64,000 nucleotides of DNA from DAISKN01 sp963716925 (GCA_963716925.1 CAVQUX010000020.1:1-64000); one strand, 5' to 3'; shown: positions 51,468 through 60,220, counted from the stretch's first letter. Notes: a model not told the origin generated them from the sequence alone. Made by a program: numbers and translations.

Positions 51468-53072
51468 TCAAGACTCTTCCATCCGCTGAGCTGAAGTACT
51501 ACCAGGGGTGCGCGGGAAGTCGATGGTGAACGTCGTGCCCTTTCCGACGACGCTCTCGACCCGGATCGTCGCCCGGTGGGAGGCGAGAATCTCCTGGACG
51601 ATGGAGAGCCCGAGCCCGGTCCCCCTCCCTTCCGCCTTGGTGGTGAAGAACGGCCTGAAGATCTGCGGGAGAACGCTTTCGGGGATGCCCTCTCCGTCGT
51701 CCTGAATGCCGACGCGAACGCTCTCCCCGTCATCGTCGGTGGTCACCGTGAGGTGCCCCCCGCCGGGCATGGCGTCGAGGCTGTTGTGCATGATGGTGAG
51801 GAATACTTGCTCGATCTGATCCTCGACCCCCTCGACCATCGCCCCGCTCCCCCGGATTCCCAGGTGAAGCGAAAGCTCCACCCCGCGAGCGACGAGCGTC
51901 GGGCGGAGGAGGGCGCCGATGTTCTCCAGGATCCGGTCCAGGTCGAGCGGCTCGCGGCGAAGCGACGCCCGGGTCTCGTCGAGGATGTCCTGCACGGTGT
52001 CCGTCAGTTTTTCGATCTGCGACTGGACGAGGGCGAGCTTCTCCTGGAGCTCCGGGTCATCGGCGCGGCTGCGCTTCAGGATCTGGACGTGGCCCGAGAT
52101 GAGGTTCAACGGGGTCCCGATCTTGTGCGCCAGACGCGCCGCCATCTGTTGAGCGACGCTCCGTCTTTCGATGCTCAGAAGCCGCCGCTGCAGGTGATAC
52201 AGCTCCTCGTTGAGGCGGGACAGTTCCTGGTTGCGTTCCTTGAGCTCCGATGTGGCCTCACCCACGGTCTTCGCGAGCTCCTCGTTGAACCCCTGGACTC
52301 GAAGAAGAAGCTCTTCCCGCTCCTCCTGCGTCCTCCGGATCTGCCCGAGCATCTGGTTGTACTGCCGCGCGATGAATCCGATCTCGTCGGAGCGCGCGAC
52401 CGGTGCCTCGGCCTTCAAGTCTCCCGCCTCGGCGCGGATCATCGCCTGACGGAGAGACTCTGTCGGCCCCTGGACCACGCGGCGAAAGACCAGGCTCAAG
52501 AGGAGAACCAGCGAAACGAGGGAGATCGGAAGAACGATGAGCGCGAGTCTCCGGGTCTCGCGGGAGAGAAGCTCGACCGCCTGGAGAGTCGACCATACGC
52601 CGACCGCTCCCGAGGTTCCGCGCGGAAGCTTGTCGCCCTGGATGGGGAGGGCCACGCTCCAGAACCGTTCGCGTCCTTCCTGGAAGATCCTCGCCACCGG
52701 CGCGCCCGTCGCGATCGCCTCTTCCTGTTCGAACGTACGGTTCCAGGTCCGGCCGGCGGCGGAGAGGATCGCGCTCTCGCCCGCCTCGTTGCGGACGAGG
52801 ACGCTCGCGGCGACGATCTCCGAGTTCGCGTGCACGTACTCGGACAGAACGCTGTCCAGGATCGCCGCCGGCGGAAGGCCGGCCGCGAGCCTCCGCGAAA
52901 TGGACTCGGCGACGTCGGAGGCGGCGAGGAACCTCCCGCGGGAGACGGATTCGACGCTCAACCGGTGGAAGAGATAGGTGACGCCGCCCGCGGCCAGCAG
53001 GACGAGGAAGGCGCTCATCGCCGTGAGTCGCGTCTGGAGGCTCACCCAACGCCGCGGGGTGGGCGCGATCAT
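51468..53072 (-). CDS. Membrane sensor histidine kinase
   Basis: The 534-aa protein has TM1 near 18-36, a periplasmic sensor region to ~175, TM2 near 176-196 and a HAMP region ending at RQYNQMLGQI. A coiled coil leads to the HisKA H-box ARLAHKIGTPLNL with phospho-acceptor His316. The ATPase has N-box IMHNSLDAMPGG, G1 DDGEGIP, F FFTTKAEG and G2 GTGLGLSIVQ. The cognate regulator may be the NtrC-like protein at 48480, but intervening genes break a simple operon. Confidence 0.92.
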   Translation of the reverse strand: MIAPTPRRWVSLQTRLTAMSAFLVLLAAGGVTYLFHRLSVESVSRGRFLAASDVAESISRRLAAGLPPAAILDSVLSEYVHANSEIVAASVLVRNEAGESAILSAAGRTWNRTFEQEEAIATGAPVARIFQEGRERFWSVALPIQGDKLPRGTSGAVGVWSTLQAVELLSRETRRLALIVLPISLVSLVLLLSLVFRRVVQGPTESLRQAMIRAEAGDLKAEAPVARSDEIGFIARQYNQMLGQIRRTQEEREELLLRVQGFNEELAKTVGEATSELKERNQELSRLNEELYHLQRRLLSIERRSVAQQMAARLAHKIGTPLNLISGHVQILKRSRADDPELQEKLALVQSQIEKLTDTVQDILDETRASLRREPLDLDRILENIGALLRPTLVARGVELSLHLGIRGSGAMVEGVEDQIEQVFLTIMHNSLDAMPGGGHLTVTTDDDGESVRVGIQDDGEGIPESVLPQIFRPFFTTKAEGRGTGLGLSIVQEILASHRATIRVESVVGKGTTFTIDFPRTPGSTSAQRMEES

Positions 53073-53678
53073 CTACCGGGCTTCCGCCGTCGACTCCGGC
53101 GCGGGCTGAGGCGCCCTCGAAATGAGAAAGAGCGGCTTCGCCGGCAGGGAGGAGAAGAGCCTTTCGGAATCCGCCTCGACCACGACCAGGCGCACGCGCG
53201 GCTCGTCCTTCCGGTCGCCGAAGAGCCGCAGGCGCTCCCGCAGCCCGAGAACTTTCGAAGCCGACACCAGGTGAACCGCGAGGGACGGCTCGCAGGAAAA
53301 GACCGCGCTCCGGGGAACGGGGGGCTTCTTTTCCTCGTCCTTGCCGGGGGCCGCGGGAGCCGGCGGCGGGCCAGGCACGATCTCGACCGGTTCGCGAGGA
53401 GGCGCGACACAGCGGTACAGCGGGTCGAGGACCGGAGCCTCCCCGGCCGAAGCGAGGGGGAGACCGAGATCGATCGACTCGAGCTTGTAGGCCGAGAGCG
53501 CCACCCCGCCGAGCTTCAGGGAGAGCGTGAGCGAAGCGGCTTCGACGACGAAGTAGAACTCCTTCGACTTCGCGGCTTCGAGCTCCAACCGCGCGACCCG
53601 TTCCAGCTCCCGAGCGGCGGCGACGTCGGGCGTCGCCTCTCCCTGGCCGAGGAGGGCCGCGAGCAGCAGCGCTTTCAT
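53073..53678 (-). CDS. Exported protein of unknown function
   Basis: The 201-aa protein has a short signal sequence (KALLLAALLGQGEA), an N-terminal helix rich in Glu (ARELERVARLELEAAKSKEF) and a proline-rich linker (VPGPPPAPAAPGKDEEKKPP) before a beta-rich C-terminus. No family is recognised. It is the upstream neighbour of the histidine kinase, whose ATG begins right at its stop (TAGATG), so it may be the kinase's extracytoplasmic partner. Confidence 0.65.
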   Translation of the reverse strand: MKALLLAALLGQGEATPDVAAARELERVARLELEAAKSKEFYFVVEAASLTLSLKLGGVALSAYKLESIDLGLPLASAGEAPVLDPLYRCVAPPREPVEIVPGPPPAPAAPGKDEEKKPPVPRSAVFSCEPSLAVHLVSASKVLGLRERLRLFGDRKDEPRVRLVVVEADSERLFSSLPAKPLFLISRAPQPAPESTAEAR

Positions 53679-53685
53679 CGCCGTC

Positions 53686-54456
53686 TCAGAAGATGAAGAC
53701 CTGGGTTCCGACGGGCGCCGAGCGATAGACTTTTTCCAGATCCTCGTCGCCGAGGCGGATACACCCGTGGGTGATCGCGCGGCCCAGGTACCGCTGGTAG
53801 AGCGTCCCGTGAATCATGTAGCCGTCGCCGAGATAGAGAGCGTAGTCGCCGAGGGTGTCGTAGTCGCGTCTCTCCGACCAGTCGTCGGGGACCGACTTGC
53901 CTTCCTCGACGAACGCCCAGTCCGGCTTCGTCCATACTGGATCCTCGGCTTTTCGGATGACCCGGAAGTTCCCCCGCGGCGTTTCGAAGACCCACTGGCG
54001 GTCGGCGCCCGGGTCCTTGAGGAGCCCGCCGCTGCCGGTGGAGCAGAGCGCCTCGTGAAGCACCTTGTCGCGCCTCTTGAGGTAGAGCTTGTTCTGGGCG
54101 GTATCGACGACGATGTAGACCGAGCCGGGAACCATGCCGGCGACGCTCCTCTGGGCACGCTTGGTCTTCGACTCGAGGTCCTTGATCTCCTTCCTGACCG
54201 CCGCCGCCTCCTCCGGGGTCGATTCGCTCGCGGCGCTCGAGGGCTCGATCGGACCGAGACGGTCGTAAACGTAGAGACGGGTCGACAGGAAGAACAGGAT
54301 CAGAAGCGTTGCCAGCGTCGCCGCGACGCCGCCGAGGATCCATCGGTTGCGGTCGACGGACGCGCTCGCGGGCTTGCCTTCGGCCTCCGCGGTCGACCCG
54401 GCGCCGCGAACCGCTTCCGCGACCGGCGCCGCACCCAGCGTGTCACTCGTTCCCAT
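53686..54456 (-). CDS. Membrane-anchored L,D-transpeptidase
   Basis: The 256-aa protein has a TM helix (38-57), a coiled region (EEAAAVRKEIKDLESKTKRA) and a YkuD catalytic domain with H216 in YMIHGT and the active-site TH-GC-IRL at 229-234 (Cys232). It crosslinks peptidoglycan or attaches proteins to it. Its start overlaps by 14 bp the end of a second L,D-transpeptidase-like gene. Confidence 0.92.
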   Translation of the reverse strand: MGTSDTLGAAPVAEAVRGAGSTAEAEGKPASASVDRNRWILGGVAATLATLLILFFLSTRLYVYDRLGPIEPSSAASESTPEEAAAVRKEIKDLESKTKRAQRSVAGMVPGSVYIVVDTAQNKLYLKRRDKVLHEALCSTGSGGLLKDPGADRQWVFETPRGNFRVIRKAEDPVWTKPDWAFVEEGKSVPDDWSERRDYDTLGDYALYLGDGYMIHGTLYQRYLGRAITHGCIRLGDEDLEKVYRSAPVGTQVFIF

Positions 54457-55561
54457 CGCTTCCCCCCTCCCCCTCGCCCCCGTTACGAAAACTCTCGTAG
54501 CTTCCCACGATCACCACCGGGCTTCCGACCACGAGCTTCTCGAAGAGGAAATCCATGTCCTCGTTGGTCACCGCAACGCAGCCGTCGGTCCAGTTCGTTC
54601 CCCGGCCCCCGTCTCCGTGGACCTCGATCAGGCTTCCGATCGAGGTGTCCGCGGCGACTTCGCCCCTGGCCTTCGCCTCCCGGAAACGGCGCTTGTCGTC
54701 GGCGTTAGGATAGTCGAGAAGGAGCGCTTTGTAGTACTTCGTGTCCCCCCGCCCTTTGCGCCGGAGGACGCGGTACAGGCCTTCGGGGGTCGCGCCGTCG
54801 CCGGACTTCAGCTTGCGCTCGAGCCCGTTGTAGCCGAGCTCCACGTCGAACCACCGCGTCGGCTTGCCCTTGGCGAAGAGAACCGCCATATGAGCCCGCT
54901 TGTCCACGACCAGCGCCGGCTTTCCCGTGCGGCGCGACTCGGAGATTCCCACGCGCACCCACTCGCGCCATTTCTCGAGGTTCGCCGGATCACCGAACCT
55001 CGCGAAAAGGGCCTTCGTTTCCGGAGGCAGCTCACCGGCGAGGCCCGCGGCCTCGCGCGCTTTGTCGGCGGCGAGGCCGAACTCCTCCGCGTCGAACAGC
55101 CGCCGGGCTTCGTCGAGCGCGACCTGCGCGCGGCTCAGTCGGGTCTCGACCGCGAAATGCACGTTGTGAAGCCCGGCTCCCCGCGCCTGTCGAAGAGATC
55201 CGTCGGCCGAGTCGATCCAGGCGGCCGCCTCCTCTTTCTCCGCCGCCCGCTGCCGCTCCACCACCCAGTTCGCGATCCGCGCGTTGTCGAGGGCGCGATC
55301 GAGATGAGGCTCCCAGGAGGGCGACTCGAAGGGCCACACCCGGTCTCGACGAACGAGACTCTCGACGTCGAGGAGCCCTTCGCGCGCGAGGCGCACCGAG
55401 TCGTGGGCCAGGCCGGTGCGGGCGTGGGGGGCGAGCGACGCCAGCCCCCGGCGCGCGTCGTCGATTTCGGCGAGCGCGAGCTCACGCTCTTCCGAGCCGC
55501 AGCCGCAGAGCAAAGCGGCCGCGATCGACAGGAGAACTATTCGAGAAAGCTCTGGAGGCAC
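54443..55561 (-). CDS. L,D-transpeptidase-like lipoprotein
   Basis: The 372-aa protein has a signal with lipobox LLCGC near the start. The first ~210 residues form helical repeats (ARRGLASLAPHARTGLAHDS; ARAQ-type bundles). The C-terminal YkuD domain shows IEVHGDGGRGTNWTDGCVAV: the first His and the catalytic Cys remain, but the second His of SHGC is replaced by Asp, so activity may be altered. It is co-transcribed with the second L,D-transpeptidase downstream. Confidence 0.85.
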   Translation of the reverse strand: MPPELSRIVLLSIAAALLCGCGSEERELALAEIDDARRGLASLAPHARTGLAHDSVRLAREGLLDVESLVRRDRVWPFESPSWEPHLDRALDNARIANWVVERQRAAEKEEAAAWIDSADGSLRQARGAGLHNVHFAVETRLSRAQVALDEARRLFDAEEFGLAADKAREAAGLAGELPPETKALFARFGDPANLEKWREWVRVGISESRRTGKPALVVDKRAHMAVLFAKGKPTRWFDVELGYNGLERKLKSGDGATPEGLYRVLRRKGRGDTKYYKALLLDYPNADDKRRFREAKARGEVAADTSIGSLIEVHGDGGRGTNWTDGCVAVTNEDMDFLFEKLVVGSPVVIVGSYESFRNGGEGEGGSDGNE

Positions 55562-55635
55562 GAGATCAAGAGTACCGCAAAAGAAAAGGGAGCGGGCCCC
55601 GCTCGGAGCCCACTCCCATCGGTATTCCCGGGACT

Positions 55636-56229
55636 CTAGGTTCGCTTCTTGGTCTTCGCCTGGGCGATGTCCGCGGCAATGCCATTGGCCTGGTCGCGAA
55701 TCGCCTGAGCGCTGGACTCCGCCTGGAGGTACTTCCCGTCGGTGAAGGACTGGTGCGCGGCCGCAAGCGAGGTGGTCGCGGCGTCGAGCTCTCCCTGCAT
55801 CGCCATCAGATCCGCTTCCGTTCCCTTCCCCTTGGGAGCGGTCTGGAGCGCGGTCTTCGCAGCGTCGAGAGCGGCCTGGGCCTCGGCCAGAACGGCTTCC
55901 GCTCTGCCCTTCGCGGCTTCCTTGGCGCTCGCCGCCTCGGTCGCTGCGGCGTTCGCGGCCTGAGTGGCCTTGTCGAGGAGCTGGGAAGCCTGATCGTAGG
56001 AGCGGAGGAGCGCGAACTTCTCGTTCTGCGCCGTGACCTCGTTCATCGCGGAATTCAGCGAATCCTGGGCCAGGGTCCAGGCTTCGGGAGCATAGTCGGC
56101 GGCCTCGGCGGCCCGGGCCGACTCGAGGGCGCTGTTGGCGGCGTCGATCGCCTGCTGGGGCGTCTGAGCGCAGGCCGCGAGCAGGGCAAGAGCGGTCGCC
56201 GAAAGCGCAACGGTTAACGTTCTGTACAT
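55636..56229 (-). CDS. Ala-rich coiled-coil lipoprotein (DUF4398-like)
   Basis: ATG 56229 follows GGAGG and gives 197 aa. The lipobox is LLAAC near residue 20. The mature part is an alanine-rich helical bundle (PQQAIDAANSALESARAAEA, QLLDKATQAANAAATEAASA), as in DUF4398-type lipoproteins. A perfect hairpin lies in its predicted 5' leader (56251-56271). A structural or peptidoglycan-linked role is inferred from the neighbouring transpeptidases. Confidence 0.75.
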   Translation of the reverse strand: MYRTLTVALSATALALLAACAQTPQQAIDAANSALESARAAEAADYAPEAWTLAQDSLNSAMNEVTAQNEKFALLRSYDQASQLLDKATQAANAAATEAASAKEAAKGRAEAVLAEAQAALDAAKTALQTAPKGKGTEADLMAMQGELDAATTSLAAAHQSFTDGKYLQAESSAQAIRDQANGIAADIAQAKTKKRT

Positions 56230-56250
56230 TTTCTTCTTAGACCTCCAAAG

Positions 56251-56271
56251 CAATCGCCAACATGGCGATTG
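56251..56271 (-). repeat. Perfect hairpin in the lipoprotein leader
   Basis: CAATCGCC (56251-56258) pairs with GGCGATTG (56264-56271) around AACAT. It lies 22 bp upstream of the lipoprotein ATG on the minus strand, close to its GGAGG, so it could control translation or be an operator. There is no T-run, so it is not a typical terminator. Confidence 0.4.
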
Positions 56272-56491
56272 AGTACTTGAATTGCGTCTCAGCAAGTTGC
56301 AAGGGAAATGCCAAGGAGAGAGTGCGCAGTCTCGTTGGCTCTAAGCCATTCTCAAACAACCATATCCGCGCACCGGATCGCTCCCCGACCCCGCACCTGT
56401 CGAGGCCGCCCGCCGTGGCGAAATGGCGTGCGAGAGGAAAAAACGCCTCAAGAAGCCCTCCGCCGTCCCGCGCAGATGGGCCGCCTGCGGT

Positions 56492-58558
56492 TTACTGCTC
56501 CCGCTTCCTCTTCCCGTTCAGCAACCTCCCCATGAGCGTCGAGAACTCGTGGAACCGCAGCGCCTGGGGGCCGTCGCTCAGGGCCTTCTCCGGATCGGGA
56601 TGGATCTCGACCATGATCGCGTGAGCGCCGATCGCCTTTCCCGCGACCGCGAGCGGGGCCACGAGATCCCGCTTTCCCGCGGCATGAGAGGGGTCGACCA
56701 TCACCGGCAGATGCGTGCGTCCGCGGAGGACCGGGACCGCGCTCAAGTCGAGAGTGTTCCGGGTCGCGGTCTCGAAGGTTCGAATTCCACGCTCGCAGAG
56801 GAACACCTGCTGGTTTCCGCCGGCAAGAATGTACTCCGCCGCCTGGAGAAGCTCGTCGAGAGACGAGCTCATGCCTCGTTTCAGCATCACCGGCCGCCGC
56901 GCCCGACCCACCTCGGAGAGCAGCGTGAAGTTCTGCATGTTGCGGGCGCCGATCTGGAGGACGTCGGCCTTCTCGGCGACCCTGCTCACGTCCTCGGGAG
57001 AGAGCACCTCGGTCACGACGGGCAGGCGGTATTTCCGACCCGCCTCGACCAGCATGTCGAGCCCTTCGTAGCCAAGACCTTGAAAGCTGTAGGGCGATGT
57101 GCGCGGCTTGAAGCAGCCGCCCCTCAGGATGTGCCCTCCCTGCTCCCTGACCTCACGGGCGCAGGCGAGGATCTGCTCGAAAGACTCGACCGCGCACGGG
57201 CCGGCGATCACCACGAGAGAGTCGCCGCCGATGCGGACGCCGCGGACGTCGATGACCGTGTCCTCGGGTTTGTACTCGCGGCTCGCGAGGCGGTATCCCG
57301 CGGGGGCTTTCTTCTCGGGAACCGGGGTGAAGGCCTTCGAAGGAGACTCCGATTCCCGCTCTTCCTCGGGCTCGGGGATCGCCGAAGCCCGCGGCGCGGG
57401 CAGGTCCTGCGAGGGGTAGCAGCCGAGCACCTTGATGAAGCGGGCCTTTCGGGTCACCTCGTCGATCGCGAGACGCACGTTCGCGTTCTCGAGATTCCCC
57501 TCGAAATCCACGTAGAACATCTCCTCCCAGGGGTTCTGGAGCACGGGACGGGACTGGAGCTTCGCCAGGTTGATTCCGTTGTCCCGGAACACCAGCAACG
57601 CCTCGAGAAGAGAGCCCGGCTCGTTTCCGGTCATCATCACGATTGACGTCTTGCAGGGGATGCGGCTGTCGACCCGCACCGCTTTTCGGGCGGCCACGAG
57701 GAAGCGGGTGTAGTTCTCCTCCTGGTTGGCGATGCCCCGCTCGATGATGGAAAGACCGAAGAGCCGCGACGCCTCTTCGCTCGCGATAGCCGCCTGGGTG
57801 GGGTCGTCGTCCTCCTTGATCTTGCGCCCCGAGAGAGCGGTGTCGCTGAAGTACTCGATCTTCGCGTGAGGCATGCGCGCCAGGAAGTGGCTGCACTGGA
57901 GCACCGTCTGCGGATGGCAGTAGATGGTCCGGATCTCGGAGAGCCGGGCCCGGGGAAGGCCGAGCAGGCAGTGATCGACCTTGAGCTTCACTTCCCCGAC
58001 GATCGAGAGCTGCGCGTGCAGCAGCAGGTCGTAGACTTCGTTGATGGCGCCCGAGGTGGTGTTCTCGATGGGAAGGACACCGAGATCCGCCGTCCCCTTC
58101 TCCACCGCTTCCACCACCTCCTCGAACTGATGGCAGCTCAGGTAGGAGATGGCGCCGCCGCGGCGGGCCAGGTACTTCTCCGCCGCCAGGTGGCTGTAAG
58201 AGCCCTCGATTCCCTGGTAAGCGACGAGCAGCGAGCGAACGTTGTCGTTCGCCCGGTCCTGGAAATACTCCAGCTGGACCCGAAGGGAGTCCTCTACGAT
58301 CTCCTCGAACAGCGTCGCGACGAAATGAGTATCGAGTCCGAGGCTCTTCCCCACCCCGATCCGGTCGGACAGGAGCTGCTCCTCCCGAGCGCGGTCCCGG
58401 AACCAGTCGGGCTCGATCTCCTTCGCTTTGGCCGCCTCGACGCTCTTCTTCCGCCGCTCGCCGAGGAGCCTCAGAACCTCACGGTCGAGGGAGTCGATCT
58501 CCGTGCGAATCTCCTGGAGAGCCTTCGCCGTCTCTTGCTTCTGCTCCGTTTCGCTCAT
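56492..58558 (-). CDS. Fused chorismate mutase-prephenate dehydratase-ACT-DAHP synthase
   Basis: ATG 58558 gives 688 aa. Residues ~10-95 are AroQ chorismate mutase (EIRTEIDSLDREVLRLLGER). Prephenate dehydratase spans ~110-290 (AYQGIEGSYSHLAAEKYL, PIENTTSGAINEVYDLL, catalytic NYTRF at 282-286). An ACT domain follows (~300-375) with GSLLEAL and QSRP in place of the usual ESRP Phe-binding motif. After a charged linker (~380-425), residues ~430-685 are a type I DAHP synthase (IAGPCAVES, KPRTSPYSFQGLG, MLKRGMSS, MVDPSHAAGKR). It joins the first shikimate-pathway step to the two phenylalanine-branch steps, so Phe or prephenate could regulate pathway entry. Confidence 0.9.
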   Translation of the reverse strand: MSETEQKQETAKALQEIRTEIDSLDREVLRLLGERRKKSVEAAKAKEIEPDWFRDRAREEQLLSDRIGVGKSLGLDTHFVATLFEEIVEDSLRVQLEYFQDRANDNVRSLLVAYQGIEGSYSHLAAEKYLARRGGAISYLSCHQFEEVVEAVEKGTADLGVLPIENTTSGAINEVYDLLLHAQLSIVGEVKLKVDHCLLGLPRARLSEIRTIYCHPQTVLQCSHFLARMPHAKIEYFSDTALSGRKIKEDDDPTQAAIASEEASRLFGLSIIERGIANQEENYTRFLVAARKAVRVDSRIPCKTSIVMMTGNEPGSLLEALLVFRDNGINLAKLQSRPVLQNPWEEMFYVDFEGNLENANVRLAIDEVTRKARFIKVLGCYPSQDLPAPRASAIPEPEEERESESPSKAFTPVPEKKAPAGYRLASREYKPEDTVIDVRGVRIGGDSLVVIAGPCAVESFEQILACAREVREQGGHILRGGCFKPRTSPYSFQGLGYEGLDMLVEAGRKYRLPVVTEVLSPEDVSRVAEKADVLQIGARNMQNFTLLSEVGRARRPVMLKRGMSSSLDELLQAAEYILAGGNQQVFLCERGIRTFETATRNTLDLSAVPVLRGRTHLPVMVDPSHAAGKRDLVAPLAVAGKAIGAHAIMVEIHPDPEKALSDGPQALRFHEFSTLMGRLLNGKRKREQ

Positions 58559-58631
58559 GGTCTCTACCTCGAATTCCAAAAAAAGAAAGATCTATGTCGT
58601 GGAAAGTGGGGTTTTGGGTGTGAAGAGGTAG

Positions 58632-58650
58632 TTTGGCGCTAGGCGCCAAA
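58632..58650. promoter_or_regulatory. Palindromic operator candidate before the aromatic-pathway fusion gene
   Basis: TTTGGCGC-TAG-GCGCCAAA is an exact palindrome with 8-bp arms and a 3-bp centre, 74 bp upstream of the fusion gene ATG. It does not resemble the TyrR box. The symmetry suggests a dimeric repressor site, but the short loop also allows a hairpin. Confidence 0.45.
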
Positions 58651-58719
58651 ATAGAAAAAGTACCCGGAAGCGCAGCAGAGGGTCGAATTCGCGTCCATGG
58701 ATCCTTCTCTACGATGCGA

Positions 58720-58749
58720 ATTCTGCCCTCAGACATGTACTCGCGTCAA
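58720..58749 (-). promoter_or_regulatory. Weak sigma-70-like promoter, minus strand
   Basis: Read on the minus strand, TTGACG (58749-58744) is followed after 18 bp by CAGAAT (58725-58720). It would start transcription upstream of the palindrome and the fusion gene. The match is moderate and the assignment uncertain. Confidence 0.2.
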
Positions 58750-58879
58750 GAGCGAAAATGTACGCGAAGTCGTTACAGTTCTCCCCCGGGCCTCGCTCCA
58801 TGGAATCAGTGACTTCCGGCGAGTCGCCGTCTGGCACGAAGGCTGCAGTCCGAAATGGCAAGCTCCCCAAGGAGGACCT

Positions 58880-59359
58880 ATGAGATCGCGTACGGCGTTG
58901 GGCCTCGCAACCTTCGGCATCCTGTCGCTTCTGGCCGCAAGCGCGGGAACGGAGCCCAAGCTCCTCAACCGAAGCATCTACATGCCGTTCGAGTTCGTCC
59001 TCTGCGAGCACCTGCAGAAGGCAGTCCTCTATCAGGACGACCAGCCGATCTCGGCGATGCCGGCCCGGCGGGTGTTCCAGTTCACCTACTATCCCGACCT
59101 CGAGCGCATGCTCCCGGAGCTCGTCCACCTGAGGGTCGAGGGCGTCTACGTCGACGGTGGAGAGCCCTTCGTGGCGAAGCTCGACATCACCCCGGACGGA
59201 ATCCATACCGCCCATCAGGTGAAATCGCTGCATACCGCCGAAAAGATAGCGAAGCAGCGGCACAAGATCGACATGCGACTCGAGTCGCGGACCCTTCAGC
59301 TCAAGTGCGAGCGCTTCTGCAAGAAGACGACGACGGTCGCGTCCAACCTCTATCAGTAG
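58880..59359 (+). CDS. Secreted protein of unknown function
   Basis: ATG 58880 follows GGAGGA and gives 159 aa with a signal peptide (LGLATFGILSLLAASAG). The mature part is about 135 aa and contains NRSIYMPFEFVLCEHLQKA and two C-terminal cysteines (KCERFCKKTT), possibly a disulfide. No family is recognised. It is convergent with the thioredoxin-domain gene; the two stop codons lie in a near-perfect 19-bp tandem repeat. Confidence 0.65.
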   Translation: MRSRTALGLATFGILSLLAASAGTEPKLLNRSIYMPFEFVLCEHLQKAVLYQDDQPISAMPARRVFQFTYYPDLERMLPELVHLRVEGVYVDGGEPFVAKLDITPDGIHTAHQVKSLHTAEKIAKQRHKIDMRLESRTLQLKCERFCKKTTTVASNLYQ

Positions 59360-59389
59360 GGCAGGCGGGTATCAGTAGAGCAGGCGGGT
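59352..59389. repeat. Tandem 19-bp repeat spanning two convergent stop codons
   Basis: ATCAGTAGGGCAGGCGGGT (59352-59370) is followed directly by the same 19 bases with one change (59371-59389). The upstream gene stops within the first copy and the convergent thioredoxin gene stops within the second. It looks like a recent local duplication. Confidence 0.75.
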
Positions 59390-60220
59390 GAGCTGCGTGC
59401 GGTAGTCGTCCGCGAGCGGACTGCGAACGCCGACGGCGTGGAAGATCTCTACCATGAGATCCTTCGCTTCTCCCTCCGCGAGCTTGCGGTCCGCCCGCGC
59501 GGCCGAGAGGAGGACTTCGAGGGCTTCGGGGTAGCGCTTCTCGGCCGCCAGGAGCTTCCCGAGGTCCAGCAGAAGAGGGGCTGGCTTCGCGCTCTGCGCG
59601 ATCCGGACTCTCAGCTCGCTTTCGCTCACCTGGGGCTTGCGATCGCGAAGCTTGATCTCCGATTGGAGCTGCGCCACACGATCCACGAGCGGACCCGCGG
59701 GAACGAGCGGAGCCACGAGAGCCGAGGCCTCCGCGGTCTCGCCCCGGGAAACGAGAATCTCCGCGAGCCCCACCGCGGCCCCAGGGTGGCCTGGCTCCGC
59801 CGTCAGCGCCTCCCGGTAGATCGCCTCCGCCTTCTTCGCGTCCTGGCTCCGGAGCTTTTCCGCCCGGTCGAAGAGGCCGTCGGCTGGAGACGGCATGACT
59901 TTGCGCAGAAACTCCCGAACGGATTCCTCGGGGAGCGCGCCGCTGAACTCCGCGACCAGCTTCCCGTCCCGGAACGCGATGACCGTCGGGATTCCCCGCA
60001 CGCCGAACGCCTGGGCGTGGCGCGGGGAGCGATCGACGTCGATCTTGGCCAAAACGAACTTTCCTTGAGCCTCGTTCGCGAGCCGCTCGAGAATCGGCCC
60101 GAGCACCCGGCAGGGACCGCACCATGCGGCCCAGAAATCCACGAGCACCGGCACCTCGCGCGAGCGCGCGACGACTTCCTTCTCGAACTCATCATCGGTG
60201 ATTTCCTTGATCCAGCTCAC
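59372..60220 (-). CDS. Thioredoxin-TPR co-chaperone (YbbN/CnoX-like)
   Basis: GTG 60220 overlaps the upstream stop as GTGA; 282 aa. The thioredoxin domain has VDFWAAWCGPCRVLGPILER with WCGPC and the cis-Pro GIPTVIAF. The C-terminal ~160 residues are TPR-like (YREALTAEPGHPGAAVGLAE), as in YbbN/CnoX, a holdase protecting proteins during oxidative stress. Here the active CxxC is intact. It is downstream of a dehydrogenase E1-alpha gene. Confidence 0.88.
   Translation of the reverse strand: MSWIKEITDDEFEKEVVARSREVPVLVDFWAAWCGPCRVLGPILERLANEAQGKFVLAKIDVDRSPRHAQAFGVRGIPTVIAFRDGKLVAEFSGALPEESVREFLRKVMPSPADGLFDRAEKLRSQDAKKAEAIYREALTAEPGHPGAAVGLAEILVSRGETAEASALVAPLVPAGPLVDRVAQLQSEIKLRDRKPQVSESELRVRIAQSAKPAPLLLDLGKLLAAEKRYPEALEVLLSAARADRKLAEGEAKDLMVEIFHAVGVRSPLADDYRTQLTRLLY

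Larger units (their letters stand above)
58559..58879. other. 321-bp divergent region with a palindrome and weak promoter
   Basis: This gap separates the aromatic-pathway fusion gene from a secreted-protein gene. It holds an 8-bp-arm palindrome at 58632-58650 and a possible minus-strand promoter at 58720-58749, listed separately. I see no gene in it, and no tRNA or leader-peptide attenuator with tandem Phe codons. Confidence 0.5.

Noticed and set aside
59352..59389. The 19-bp tandem repeat as a phage attachment site or CRISPR unit
   Set aside because: There are only two adjacent copies, no spacer, and no integrase or cas genes nearby.
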